Assembly: GCA_964429875.1 (NCBI GenBank)
Contig: CAYSDL010000013.1
Coordinates: 1-38,411 of the forward strand
DNA length: 38,411 bases
Reading direction: 5' to 3'
From: CAYSDL01 sp964429875
GTDB lineage: Bacteria; Fidelibacterota; Marinisomatia; SCGC-AAA003-L08; D37C17
The notes beneath the pieces are model-generated. The model did not search any database, was not told where the DNA came from, and saw only the letters and a list, made by a program, of their open reading frames with translations. Positions 1 through 8,686 of this stretch are shown piece after piece. The position numbers and the translations under genes were made by a program. The stretch's first letter is position 1; each line of letters begins with the position of its first letter.

Positions 1-380
1 CGGAGCAACTTAACTTGAGCCGTCAACGGAAGAGAATCTACTTCATCAAGAAAGATCGTCCCTTTATTTGCTACTGCTAGTAGACCTAGTTTATCTCTAA
101 AAGCATTGGTAAATGCACCTTTCTTGTGACCAAAGAGCTCACTTTCTATAATACCGCTAGGGATCGCAGCGCAATTTACAGTAACCAGCTTCTCGTGCTT
201 TCTTTTGCTGTTTCTATGTATTGCTTTAGCAACCATCTCTTTTCCTGAACCTGAGTCTCCAGTTACTAAGACTGAAATATCTGTATTTGCTATTTGTCCT
301 ATCAAAGTAAGCATTTCTATCATTTCATCAGATTCACCAATAATTCCTACAGATCTCTTTATTTTTTCTAAATCAATCAT
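1..380 (-). CDS. Sigma-54-dependent AAA+ transcription activator, N-terminal part (cut by window edge)
   Basis: The first 126 residues are visible; the gene continues beyond base 1. It opens directly in a sigma-54 activator AAA+ domain, with no receiver, GAF or PAS domain ahead of it. Walker A reads GDSGSGKE (about residues 40-47), followed by the conserved VNCAAIP and ESELFGHKKGAF segments and a Walker B, GTIFLDEVDSL. The family uses ATP hydrolysis to remodel sigma-54 RNA polymerase through a surface loop with the sequence GAFTGA; here that loop reads GAFTNA (bases 102-119). The ATG at 378-380 lies two bases after the purD stop and has an AAAGGA ribosome-binding site inside the purD end, so it is probably translationally coupled to purD. 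The missing C-terminal half would show whether a Fis-type DNA-binding domain is present. Family assignment is secure; target genes are unknown. Confidence 0.9.
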   Translation of the reverse strand, partial: MIDLEKIKRSVGIIGESDEMIEMLTLIGQIANTDISVLVTGDSGSGKEMVAKAIHRNSKRKHEKLVTVNCAAIPSGIIESELFGHKKGAFTNAFRDKLGLLAVANKGTIFLDEVDSLPLTAQVKLL

Positions 381-382
381 AA

Positions 383-1669
383 TTATTGTTTCCTTTTATT
401 GTAGTATTTGAAAGCTTTAGAACCAATATCTTTTCTGTAAAACTTATTTTCAAAATTTATTTTTTCTGCTAATAAATATGCTTTTTTTATAGCCTCATCT
501 AAGTGTTCATCAACACCAACGACATTGATAACTCTACCACCAGAAGTTAAAATCTTACCATCTTGTATTTTTGTACCTGCATGAAAAACTATACTATCAT
601 TTATTTTACTTAATCCATTTACTTCCATCCCTTTATTATATCTTTCCGGATATCCTTTAGATGCAAGAACAACAGTAACAGCGAATCTATTTTTTAATTT
701 AATATTAATTTCATGTATTTTTTCATTTATTGAGGCTAGCATCATATCAAAAACTGAAGAATCAAAAAGAGGAATTAAAACCTGGGCTTCAGGATCTCCC
801 AACCTAACATTAAATTCTATGACATATGGATCCCCATCTGAAATCATCAACCCTAAATATAAAAATCCTTTATATGGAGAGCCTTCTTTTGACATAGCTT
901 TTAAAATTGGTTTTAAAATTTTATCTTCAACTTTTCTTTTTAAAATATTATCAAAAATTGGAGCTGGACTATATGCGCCCATACCACCAGTATTTGGACC
1001 TTTGTCATTATCAAATGCTCTTTTATGGTCTTGAGCTGAATTTATTATTTTATATTCCTTTCCATCACATATGGCAAATATAGATACTTCCTCACCATAC
1101 AAAAATTCTTCAACTGACACTTTATTTGCAGCATCACCAAACTTTTTATCTATCAACATATCATCAATTGCTCTTTCTAATTCTATATCATTATTACAAA
1201 TCAATACTCCTTTTCCTGCCGCTAGCCCATCAGCTTTTAATACTAATGGCAAACCTAACTGACTTCTAACAGATAAAATTTCCTCTTCCGTTTTACATTC
1301 AAAAAAAGCTGGCTGAGGGATATTGTATTTTTCCATAATATTTCTAGCAAAAAGCTTACTTGTTTCTAGTTGTGCTGAAAATTTATTTGGACCAAAAATT
1401 AATTTATTATTCATTTCAAAATAATCAACTATACCATTTTCAAGCGGTTGTTCTGGACCAACAATTGTTATATCAATCTTATTATTATATACGAAGTCTA
1501 ATATTTCTTTATTATTTAAAATATCTATGGTAACATTTTCTGCAAACTCTGAAGTTCCAGCATTACCTGTAGCACAATATATTTTATTAATTTTTCGATC
1601 ATTATAGAGGGCCCATACAATTGCATGCTCTCTACCTCCAGAACCTAATATTAACACATTATATTTCAT
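383..1669 (-). CDS. purD: Phosphoribosylamine-glycine ligase (GAR synthetase)
   Basis: PurD makes glycinamide ribonucleotide from phosphoribosylamine, glycine and ATP, the second step of purine synthesis, in the cytoplasm. The 428-residue product has the usual length. The N-terminal motif GSGGREHAI (about 9-17), GPEQPLENG (about 69), the ATP-grasp segment KADGLAAGKGV (about 145) and the metal-binding segment EFNVRLGDPEAQ (about 287) are all intact. The ATG overlaps the uvrB stop by four bases (ATGA), so the two genes are probably co-translated. purF and guaB of the same wider pathway are elsewhere in this window but not adjacent. No oddity seen. Confidence 0.97.
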   Translation of the reverse strand: MKYNVLILGSGGREHAIVWALYNDRKINKIYCATGNAGTSEFAENVTIDILNNKEILDFVYNNKIDITIVGPEQPLENGIVDYFEMNNKLIFGPNKFSAQLETSKLFARNIMEKYNIPQPAFFECKTEEEILSVRSQLGLPLVLKADGLAAGKGVLICNNDIELERAIDDMLIDKKFGDAANKVSVEEFLYGEEVSIFAICDGKEYKIINSAQDHKRAFDNDKGPNTGGMGAYSPAPIFDNILKRKVEDKILKPILKAMSKEGSPYKGFLYLGLMISDGDPYVIEFNVRLGDPEAQVLIPLFDSSVFDMMLASINEKIHEINIKLKNRFAVTVVLASKGYPERYNKGMEVNGLSKINDSIVFHAGTKIQDGKILTSGGRVINVVGVDEHLDEAIKKAYLLAEKINFENKFYRKDIGSKAFKYYNKRKQ

Positions 1670-3660
1670 CTATTTTCTTTATCTTTAATTTTTTCTAATT
1701 GGTCTCTAAGTAAAGCAGCTTTTTCAAATTGAAGTTCTTTAGCATAATTTAACATTTTTCTCTCAATATCCTTAGCCATCTCTTTACTTTCCATTTTATC
1801 TAAATTAGAAAATTCAATATTATCACTTGAAGTAATAATTTCATCAATATCTTTATCAGCAACAACTGTACTTAATCTTATTTCTTCTATATTTTTTATT
1901 ATTGTTTCTGGGATAATATTATTTTTTTTATTATAATTAATTTGAATTTTTCTTCTTCTATTTGTTGCATCAATTAAATGCTTCATTGAATCTGTAATTC
2001 TATCACCATATAGAAAAACTTTTCCATTTATATTACGAGCAGCTCGACCAGCAACCTGCATTAAAGAGGATCGTGATCTCAAAAAACCTTCCTTATCTGC
2101 ATCTATGACAGCGACAAGAGATACTTCTGGTAAATCTAAACCTTCTCTTAATAAATTAATTCCTATAAGAACATCAAAATGTTTCAATCGTAATCCTCTT
2201 AATATTTTCACTCTCTCTATTGAATCAATCTCACTATGCATGTATTCACACCTAACGCCTAAAGATTTCATATAATCAGTTAGATTCTCTGACATTCTTT
2301 TTGTTAACGTTGTAACTAAAACACGTTCATTTCGTTTGACTACTTTTTTTATATTTTCAACTAAATGATCAATCTGTCCTTTTGTTTTAATTACATTCAC
2401 TTCTGGATCAAGCAGACCTGTAGGTCTTATAATTTGTTCAACAATATTATTTTGCGATAAAGATAACTCATAATCTGATGGTGTTGCTGAAATAAAAATG
2501 GTTCTATCGATTTTTTCTGAAAATTCTTCAAATTTCATGGGTCTATTATCTAGTGCTGAAGGCAATCTGAAACCGTGCTCTACTAAAGTAGATTTTCTAG
2601 ATCTATCACCATTATACATTGCTCTTAATTGAGGCAATGTTACATGAGACTCATCAATCAACATTAAAAAGTCTTCAGGGAAAAAATCAAGTAAACAATA
2701 AGGCCTTTGACCTTCTTTTCTTGAATCTAGGTGCCTAGAATAATTTTCTATACCTGAACAATATCCCATTTCCATCATCATTTCAATATCATATAAAGTC
2801 TTTTGTTCAAGACGTTGCGCCTCCAACAACTTTCCTTCATTTCTAAAATATTTCAATCTAGAACCTAATTCTTTTCTAATTAACTCTATTCCTTTTTTTA
2901 GGCTCTTATCTGTAGTTACAAAGTTTTTACATGGATAAAAAGTCACTAATTCTAAATCCATAATTATCTCTCCAGTCAGAAGATTAAAGATATAAATCTT
3001 TTCAACTTCATCACCAAAAAATTCTATTCGAATTGGATGCTCATCATAAATTGGAAAAACATCTACCACATCACCTCTTACTCTAAAAGTTCCAGGTTCA
3101 AGGACTAAATCGTTTCTTAAATAATGTATATTTACTAGGGATTTATAAAATTCTTTTGAATCAATACAATCATTTCTATTTATAGAGAATAATAATTCAG
3201 AATACTCTTTTGGAGAGCCAACGCCATAAATACAACTTACACTTGCAATAACTATAACATCACTTCGAGACATTAATGAAGTTGAAGCTTTTATCCTGAG
3301 TTTATCAATTTCTTCATTTATAGATGAATCTTTTTCAATATAGGTGTCAGTAACTGGCAAATAGGCCTCTGGTTGATAATAATCATAATAAGAAATAAAA
3401 TATTCAACAGCATTATTTGGGAATAAAGATTTAAATTCACCATACAGTTGCGCAGCTAAGGTTTTATTATGTGATAAAATTAACGTGGGCTTTTGAACTT
3501 TTTGGATTACATTTGCCATTGTAAATGTTTTCCCTGAACCAGTAATGCCTATTAAAACCTGATTTTTAATATCATCTTCAAGTCCTAAAGTCAGTTTTTT
3601 TATCGCCTGTGGTTGATCCCCAGCTGGAGAATAATCAGAAACTAAATTAAAATCTGCCAT
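1666..3660 (-). CDS. uvrB: Excinuclease ABC subunit B
   Basis: UvrB is the damage-verifying helicase of nucleotide excision repair; it is loaded by UvrA and then recruits UvrC for incision. The 664-residue product has a normal length. Walker A is GITGSGKT (38-45). The beta-hairpin that inserts behind the lesion is present (YYDYYQPEAYLP, about residue 92), as are the DESHVT box, the helicase segment INLLREGLDLPEV and QVAGRAARN. A C-terminal UVR motif (about 627-660) provides the UvrC contact. It heads the leftmost minus-strand group (uvrB, purD, sigma-54 activator) and is divergent from msrA. No strong Shine-Dalgarno precedes the ATG. uvrC lies about 8.5 kb away in the same window; uvrA is not here. 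Confidence 0.97.
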   Translation of the reverse strand: MADFNLVSDYSPAGDQPQAIKKLTLGLEDDIKNQVLIGITGSGKTFTMANVIQKVQKPTLILSHNKTLAAQLYGEFKSLFPNNAVEYFISYYDYYQPEAYLPVTDTYIEKDSSINEEIDKLRIKASTSLMSRSDVIVIASVSCIYGVGSPKEYSELLFSINRNDCIDSKEFYKSLVNIHYLRNDLVLEPGTFRVRGDVVDVFPIYDEHPIRIEFFGDEVEKIYIFNLLTGEIIMDLELVTFYPCKNFVTTDKSLKKGIELIRKELGSRLKYFRNEGKLLEAQRLEQKTLYDIEMMMEMGYCSGIENYSRHLDSRKEGQRPYCLLDFFPEDFLMLIDESHVTLPQLRAMYNGDRSRKSTLVEHGFRLPSALDNRPMKFEEFSEKIDRTIFISATPSDYELSLSQNNIVEQIIRPTGLLDPEVNVIKTKGQIDHLVENIKKVVKRNERVLVTTLTKRMSENLTDYMKSLGVRCEYMHSEIDSIERVKILRGLRLKHFDVLIGINLLREGLDLPEVSLVAVIDADKEGFLRSRSSLMQVAGRAARNINGKVFLYGDRITDSMKHLIDATNRRRKIQINYNKKNNIIPETIIKNIEEIRLSTVVADKDIDEIITSSDNIEFSNLDKMESKEMAKDIERKMLNYAKELQFEKAALLRDQLEKIKDKENR

Positions 3661-3772
3661 ATTGTCTTATTTTATTCAATGTAAATTAATGACATTTTTA
3701 CTTATTTTTAAATTATTTTTTTATATTTTTATTTGTTTTTAACTTATATAAAGGTAAAAAAAAGGACAATTA
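3661..3772. other. Divergent intergenic region between uvrB and msrA
   Basis: These 112 bases are almost pure A/T and must contain the promoters for uvrB (leftward) and msrA (rightward). A TATATAAA stretch near 3745-3752 could be an msrA -10 region, but I cannot pair it with a convincing -35 at normal spacing. No hairpin or operator-like dyad stands out. The msrA ribosome-binding site AAAGGA sits at 3761-3766, seven bases before its ATG. Confidence 0.5.
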
Positions 3773-4300
3773 ATGAGCGTTGCAGTATTTGGAGCTGGCT
3801 GTTTTTGGTGTGTAGAAGCAATATTTTTGCACCTAAATGGAGTATATAAAGTAGTTTCTGGGTATACAGGGGGGCATACAAAAAATCCAACATATAAAGA
3901 TATCTGTGCAGGAGATACTGGACATGTAGAGGTATGCAAAATAACATTTAATCCAAAAATTATACCCTTTAAAACTCTTCTTAAGACATTTTGGGAGAAT
4001 CACGACCCAACTACATTAAATAAGCAAGGAGCAGATATTGGAACACAATATAGATCTGCTATATTTTATACTACAGATAAACAAAAAGAGTTAGCAATTA
4101 ATTATAAAGATAGATTAGAAAATAACAACGCATTTAAAAGTGCTATAGTGACTGAAATAAAGCAACTAGAAAAATTCTATATTGCAGAAGATTATCACCA
4201 AAATTATTATAATGATAATCCAAATCAACCGTACTGTATGTTTGTTATAAAACCGAAATTAGAGAAATTTTTTGAAAACAATGAAAAATATACAAAATAA
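3773..4300 (+). CDS. msrA: Peptide methionine-(S)-S-oxide reductase
   Basis: MsrA repairs the S-epimer of methionine sulfoxide in proteins, with reducing power usually from thioredoxin. The family signature GCFWC is at residues 9-13, with Cys10 as the expected catalytic nucleophile. GYTGGHTKNPTY, the GHVEV segment, HDPTTLNKQGADIGTQYRS and AEDYHQNYY are all present, matching the family over the full 175 residues. A clear AAAGGA ribosome-binding site supports the ATG at 3773. It is one of only three plus-strand genes in the window, divergent from uvrB and upstream of a CsaA-like gene. The MsrB partner domain is not fused and is not seen nearby. Confidence 0.96.
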   Translation: MSVAVFGAGCFWCVEAIFLHLNGVYKVVSGYTGGHTKNPTYKDICAGDTGHVEVCKITFNPKIIPFKTLLKTFWENHDPTTLNKQGADIGTQYRSAIFYTTDKQKELAINYKDRLENNNAFKSAIVTEIKQLEKFYIAEDYHQNYYNDNPNQPYCMFVIKPKLEKFFENNEKYTK

Positions 4301-4383
4301 TTATTTTAACATTTATTATTGCAGTAATATTAATAGGATCATCATTTCTAATAAAATATATATTTATATAAACTAATCTAAAA

Positions 4384-4728
4384 ATGAAGAATGAAAATAT
4401 AACATGGAATGATTTTAAGAAAATTGAAATGCGTATAGGGACAATTATTGAAGTCAATGATTTTCCCGAAGCTATAAAATCAGCATATAAAATTAAAATA
4501 GACTTAGGTAAAAAAATTGGTATCAAACAATCAAGCGCTCAAATTACAGATTTATATTCAAAAAAAGAGCTTATAAACAAACAAGTTATTGTTGTTGTTA
4601 ATTTTTCCCCTAAAAAAATAGGACCTTTTATTTCCGAATGTTTAATTACTGGATTTTATAAAGTTAATTCATCTGTTGTACTTGCTATTCCTGATAAGAA
4701 AGTTCCCAATGGATCACTTCTAGCTTAA
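4384..4728 (+). CDS. csaA: CsaA-like tRNA-binding-domain (OB-fold) protein
   Basis: The 114-residue protein matches the stand-alone EMAP-II/tRNA-binding OB-fold family typified by CsaA, which dimerises, binds tRNA and has been described as an export-related chaperone. The evidence is the opening KIEMRIGTIIEVNDFPEA, the conserved KSSAQIT-type segment (here KQSSAQIT, about 48-55), VVVNFSPKKIGPF, and the ending IPDKKVPNGSLLA. Together these cover the whole family length. It follows msrA by 83 bases with no obvious promoter, so it may be co-transcribed. Its 3' end faces the end of the ccsA-like gene, 35 bases away. The CsaA assignment is firm; the physiological role is not settled even for characterised members. 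Confidence 0.88.
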   Translation: MKNENITWNDFKKIEMRIGTIIEVNDFPEAIKSAYKIKIDLGKKIGIKQSSAQITDLYSKKELINKQVIVVVNFSPKKIGPFISECLITGFYKVNSSVVLAIPDKKVPNGSLLA

Positions 4729-4763
4729 GATGTTAAATATTAGTCATTTGCAGAATTAAAAAA

Positions 4764-6626
4764 TCAACTTTTAGGATTGTATGTTTTTCTGTTTTTCACT
4801 AAAAAATACATTGTTGTTGTAAAAATCAATTCAATAGATATAAATGCAACTAAATTTGAAGCAACATTATCAGTAAATCCATAACTATGCAATCCAACAC
4901 TAAGAAGGTTCACTCCAAACCAAGCTAATACAACGACTATATTAATTAAGGATAGAAAATAAGCATAACCAAGAGGTCTAATAAATCCAGAAATCCTTAA
5001 ATGCAACATCATTAAATGCCATAAAACAATAAGGAGAGCTCCGTTTTCTTTAGGATCCCAGCCCCAAAACCTTCCCCATGATTGATCTGCCCAAATTCCT
5101 CCAAGAATTGTTCCAAACATAGTAAAAAACAGTCCGATCAAAGTGAGACCATACATATTATTAAATATTTTATTCAATTCATTATTATCTTTTGGTTTGA
5201 AAAAGGCTAGCAAAAGATAAATATGTCCCATTAATCCAGCAACAAGTGAAACGCCATATCCAATTGTTATTGTAGTTACATGAGTAGCAAGCCAAAAATT
5301 AGAGTTTAAAACAGCAACGAGCATCCCTAGAGTATCACCATCAGCAGCATATTTAAATCCCACAAAATGAAGAAGCGACCCGCCTACTACTCCTATTAAT
5401 ATACCTATTGTATCTTTTCTTATTAATTCAAATATTAAAGCAAATAAAACTAAAATAAATGAAACAAATAAAATAGATTCATATAAAGTAGAAACAGGAG
5501 GTCTTTGCATAATAACCATCCTAGATAAAAGACCAAAACCATGAAGCAAAAAGCCACATGAAATAACCCCTAAAGAAACTTTTCTAAAAAGCGTGTTAGC
5601 ATACATCCAATTTAACCCTACGATTAAAAATGACATCATATAGAAAATCAAACTATATAGAAAAATATTCATTTTATTAAATGAGGTTTCTTTAGTTAAA
5701 AGACTGCTATTAAAGCTATCGTCATAATTTTCAATAATAGATATAATATTTTTGGATTGAGAGTTTACTTCTTCAATATTATTATCTATAAGCCCACGAA
5801 TTAAATTTTCATAGGCAATAATGATATTTACCTGATATACATTTAATGGTCTCCCATCCATCAACTCCCATGGAGAAAACCATCTTTCATTTTCATCAAA
5901 TTCAAAAGCAGGAATAATTTTTAAAGTTTGAGCATAATGATATTGAGTTAAGCTTTGTAACTGAAGTGCTATTTCACTAAGTTCTAAGTGTGATTCATTC
6001 CATTTTTCTTCATCTGTTTCAATAAGATCTTCAAGAAGAACTCTAAATTTATCAATATTTCGCATAAAAAATGAGTAACTAACTCTTGAATCATATTCAG
6101 GAACACCAAGATATTCTATAAGAGTTTTATTTTCTACTTTTATAATAGGAAGAAAGCAAAACATAGAATGAGATAATTCATCAAACAAAATTACATTTTG
6201 ATATATTTCTATAATTTGTTTTTCTACAAGAGTATGTTCATCATCTGTATTATTTTCCAAAGATTCAAGAAGTTTTTGATTTTCCTTAAAACCATTTATC
6301 ACATCTAAAAAACTATATTTATGATTTTCATTCTTTTCAAGCCCTATACTATAAGCAACCTCTGGATTGCGAATATTAAATATTTTCCTTGAATTTTCAC
6401 TTTTACTTTCAACAAATAGCTTCTTCATCCAATCTATTGCTAAAAGTTTCTTCCCATCTTCAGCCTTTATAATCCTTTTTCCATAAAATCTAAGAAGCTG
6501 GTTTCTAGAATATGTATCTAAAGGTTTTATTCTTCCATTTTCCTGAATTGGCAATTCATAAAAAGTGAAAGTATTTGATAAAATAGATGATAGTGCAAGA
6601 AGCAATATGAAAAATATTTTTTTCAT
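4764..6626 (-). CDS. ccsA: Cytochrome c biogenesis protein, CcsA/ResC type, with large N-terminal extracytoplasmic domain
   Basis: This is the haem-handling half of System II cytochrome c maturation, which exports haem and presents it to CxxCH apocytochromes outside the inner membrane. The first 17 residues are a signal-like hydrophobic segment. A soluble region of roughly 300 residues follows, beginning ELPIQENGRIKPLDTYSR. From about residue 325 there are some eight membrane spans. The tryptophan-rich WWD haem-binding signature is clear (WGRFWGWDPKENG), with flanking conserved histidines in LATHVTT and VGLHSYGF. Its ATG overlaps the ResB stop (TAATG). It is the last gene of the cytochrome cassette, whose three upstream CxxCH proteins are the obvious substrates. 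At 620 residues it is longer than plain CcsA because of the N-terminal domain, whose function I do not know. Confidence 0.92.
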   Translation of the reverse strand: MKKIFFILLLALSSILSNTFTFYELPIQENGRIKPLDTYSRNQLLRFYGKRIIKAEDGKKLLAIDWMKKLFVESKSENSRKIFNIRNPEVAYSIGLEKNENHKYSFLDVINGFKENQKLLESLENNTDDEHTLVEKQIIEIYQNVILFDELSHSMFCFLPIIKVENKTLIEYLGVPEYDSRVSYSFFMRNIDKFRVLLEDLIETDEEKWNESHLELSEIALQLQSLTQYHYAQTLKIIPAFEFDENERWFSPWELMDGRPLNVYQVNIIIAYENLIRGLIDNNIEEVNSQSKNIISIIENYDDSFNSSLLTKETSFNKMNIFLYSLIFYMMSFLIVGLNWMYANTLFRKVSLGVISCGFLLHGFGLLSRMVIMQRPPVSTLYESILFVSFILVLFALIFELIRKDTIGILIGVVGGSLLHFVGFKYAADGDTLGMLVAVLNSNFWLATHVTTITIGYGVSLVAGLMGHIYLLLAFFKPKDNNELNKIFNNMYGLTLIGLFFTMFGTILGGIWADQSWGRFWGWDPKENGALLIVLWHLMMLHLRISGFIRPLGYAYFLSLINIVVVLAWFGVNLLSVGLHSYGFTDNVASNLVAFISIELIFTTTMYFLVKNRKTYNPKS

Positions 6627-7741
6627 TAACTAGCACTACCTCTTTTTATTCTTCTTGATAGCACTGATAACATATGGATCAATAGACCAACACACATAAT
6701 TATCGTTGATATATAAGGAAATAGTCTCCCATGATTTTTAACCGTTGCAAGCACTGTAGTTTCTTTCATTCCATCTTCAATAAAAGAAGCTTGATAAAAT
6801 GTGTACCCTCTATGCCTAAGAGGTTCATTCATTTCAATTAGGACTCTTCTTGCTACATCATCCTCTATAAGGTTTATTTCAGAACTGTAACTTTTTGCTA
6901 TATTAGTCCCGGGATGTAAAATCTTTTTAAAATCAATCAATTCTAGATGAAATGGCAAATATGTTCTCTGTCTTCGTAATATTAGAAGATATGATTCTTC
7001 ATTGTAATTGAGCTTCTCAGTTATAGGCTGACCTACATAGTTAATATATATTCCATCATTTTCACCAGCCCCTATTAATTTATATATTATACCTGGAATA
7101 TTTTTTTCAAACTCTTTTTCTGTATCTAATTCCTGAAGAAAGAAATTCTTTGCCATTCCTTGAAATCCCCCTTCACTTTGATAGATTTTCCTTGCTGGTT
7201 TACAATTGTCATAAAAATCTAAAATCTCAATTGAAAAAGGAATTGTATTGTGCTCCAATGTATTATTCTTATAAAGAATATTATTATCAAACACTGTAAA
7301 AAGGTCTTCCTCTAAGTCTGTTGTATTAACAATCAGAAATTCTTTTAAATAGTAACTTTCAAAAAAATTAGATTCTGAACCTTCATCTATTACTATATTC
7401 CCTTCTACACTAAAAAGTGACGTAAGACCGCCACCAAGAAGCATCATAATAACACCAGAATGCGTGATTGTAATACCTATTTTTCCTTTTGAAAAAATAT
7501 TTGGTCTAAAAAAATAACAGGATAGATTAAGAAACAAAACTAACATAGTCAACTTACCACTTGGGAATGGAAAAGGGCCTACAAATTTAAACCAACTTGA
7601 AAAATACTGTTGCTGCGCTGCGTACAAACCAATGTTTTTCTGAACAATAGTACCAACAAATACTAGTATCATCAACCATATAACAGTAAATACAAATATT
7701 TTGGGAGAACCTAAAAATTTAATATATTTTCTATTTATCAT
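6626..7741 (-). CDS. resB: ResB-family cytochrome c biogenesis protein
   Basis: ResB (Ccs1) partners CcsA in System II to attach haem to apocytochrome c. The 371-residue protein has the family layout. Two membrane spans come first (about 13-36 and 63-78). A third follows, with a histidine in ITITHSGVIMMLLGG. After it come a periplasmic domain of about 220 residues and a final span near 340-360 containing GLLIHMLS. The two histidines in the last spans fit the expected haem-handling positions. It is translationally coupled to ccsA (TAATG) and overlaps the upstream lipoprotein gene by 11 bases. No thioredoxin-like ResA or CcdA is found in this window, so thiol reduction must be provided elsewhere. 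Confidence 0.92.
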   Translation of the reverse strand: MINRKYIKFLGSPKIFVFTVIWLMILVFVGTIVQKNIGLYAAQQQYFSSWFKFVGPFPFPSGKLTMLVLFLNLSCYFFRPNIFSKGKIGITITHSGVIMMLLGGGLTSLFSVEGNIVIDEGSESNFFESYYLKEFLIVNTTDLEEDLFTVFDNNILYKNNTLEHNTIPFSIEILDFYDNCKPARKIYQSEGGFQGMAKNFFLQELDTEKEFEKNIPGIIYKLIGAGENDGIYINYVGQPITEKLNYNEESYLLILRRQRTYLPFHLELIDFKKILHPGTNIAKSYSSEINLIEDDVARRVLIEMNEPLRHRGYTFYQASFIEDGMKETTVLATVKNHGRLFPYISTIIMCVGLLIHMLSVLSRRIKRGSAS

Positions 7742-8273
7742 TTATAATAAATGAGGAACAAAACTTCTCAAATTCTTTTTCTAATTGATTAATTCCTGAG
7801 ATAGAAGCAACTAATTTTACAAAAACTGTACTATGTCCTATCTCAAATATAGAACATAAAAAAGCAGAAGATTCATCTTCTGGATTTAATATTTTAAACA
7901 TTTTAAACTCGCTCAAACTACTTTGTCCTAGATGCATTTCATTTTCCAGTTTATCAATAGTTAAAGGAGATAAATTTAATTGTCCTCTCCACCTATTAAC
8001 ATTCGCTAAAACTCCTCCAGCATCACCTCCAAAATTAGTTACAGAGAGATCTCCTAGTCCACCATTATATGGGATATTATAACTAGCAAGTCGCATTGAA
8101 GAAACTGTTCCTTTTTCCCAATGATCTGGGATTGCCCAATTAAATAAATTAGTTGCATTACTAACTGCATTTTCTACTAAAGCAATTTTCTGTTTAGGAA
8201 TTGAATAGGTTTTTATAGAATTATTATCACAACTAACGATTAATAACAATGATAGCAATATTAAAATATTCAT
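7731..8273 (-). CDS. Putative lipoprotein of unknown function in the cytochrome cassette
   Basis: I do not recognise a characterised family. The first 15 residues form a lipoprotein signal ending in a lipobox (LLIVSC, acylated Cys15). The body has a W-x-x-P-x-x-W start (NWAIPDHWEKG). A distinctive glycine- and tryptophan-bearing block follows (LSVTNFGGDAGG then NVNRWRGQLNL, about 73-101), and after that a small alpha/beta-looking tail. I recall similar blocks in uncharacterised lipoproteins of other Gram-negative phyla but cannot verify this. It overlaps both neighbours (4 bases with the DUF2231 gene, 11 with resB), so it is almost certainly made together with the cytochrome and maturation genes. 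It could be an accessory lipoprotein for assembly or stability; that is only inference. Confidence 0.8.
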   Translation of the reverse strand: MNILILLSLLLIVSCDNNSIKTYSIPKQKIALVENAVSNATNLFNWAIPDHWEKGTVSSMRLASYNIPYNGGLGDLSVTNFGGDAGGVLANVNRWRGQLNLSPLTIDKLENEMHLGQSSLSEFKMFKILNPEDESSAFLCSIFEIGHSTVFVKLVASISGINQLEKEFEKFCSSFIINDK

Positions 8274-8686
8274 AATCTATCAGCGAGTCTTGCTCCTATA
8301 TGTGCACCATGAATAAAAAACATTATTACAAGAGTATGAATGAATAAAATAAACTTTTCTGGAATATGTAGTTTTTCTTCTTTATTTAAATATTTAATAA
8401 TTATAATTAATAGAAATAAAGCTACAGCTATTATCATATGCGTTCCATGCGTAGTCCAAACTGGGAATGGTGAATTCATATGACCTATATCTTGATCTGT
8501 AATAAACCCAGAGACTATTGATAAAACGCCCCAAAACAATCCCATAATCAAATTCCAATAACTAAATCTTTGTACTAAACTATCTGATTTTATATATCCA
8601 ACAATATCAAGAACATAAGCAGTGAAAAATAGAGCAATTGGAAAATGAAGAATTAAAAAATGATACATTTCTTTTTCATATATCAT
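8270..8686 (-). CDS. DUF2231-like four-helix membrane protein rich in histidines
   Basis: The 138-residue protein has four predicted membrane spans (about 8-30, 43-63, 78-99, 111-131) and the DUF2231-type opening LHFPIALFF. Histidines lie in or next to the spans (H14, H80, H83, H117, H126, H129), which would allow binding of b-type haem, though no ligand has been shown. In related families such proteins sit near cytochromes and are suspected redox membrane subunits. Its ATG follows the upstream cytochrome stop directly (TAAATG), with a GAGG ribosome-binding site in that gene's end. Its position between periplasmic cytochrome and ResB/CcsA suggests an inner-membrane electron entry point; that is inference. 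The family match is by eye. Confidence 0.78.
   Translation of the reverse strand: MIYEKEMYHFLILHFPIALFFTAYVLDIVGYIKSDSLVQRFSYWNLIMGLFWGVLSIVSGFITDQDIGHMNSPFPVWTTHGTHMIIAVALFLLIIIIKYLNKEEKLHIPEKFILFIHTLVIMFFIHGAHIGARLADRL

Noticed and set aside
3739..3947. Minus-strand reading frames opposite the start of msrA
   Set aside because: They overlap the conserved MsrA active-site region antisense and have no supporting motif.
4729..4763. Possible terminator between the csaA-like gene and ccsA
   Set aside because: The 35-base convergent gap has no inverted repeat with a T-run on either strand.
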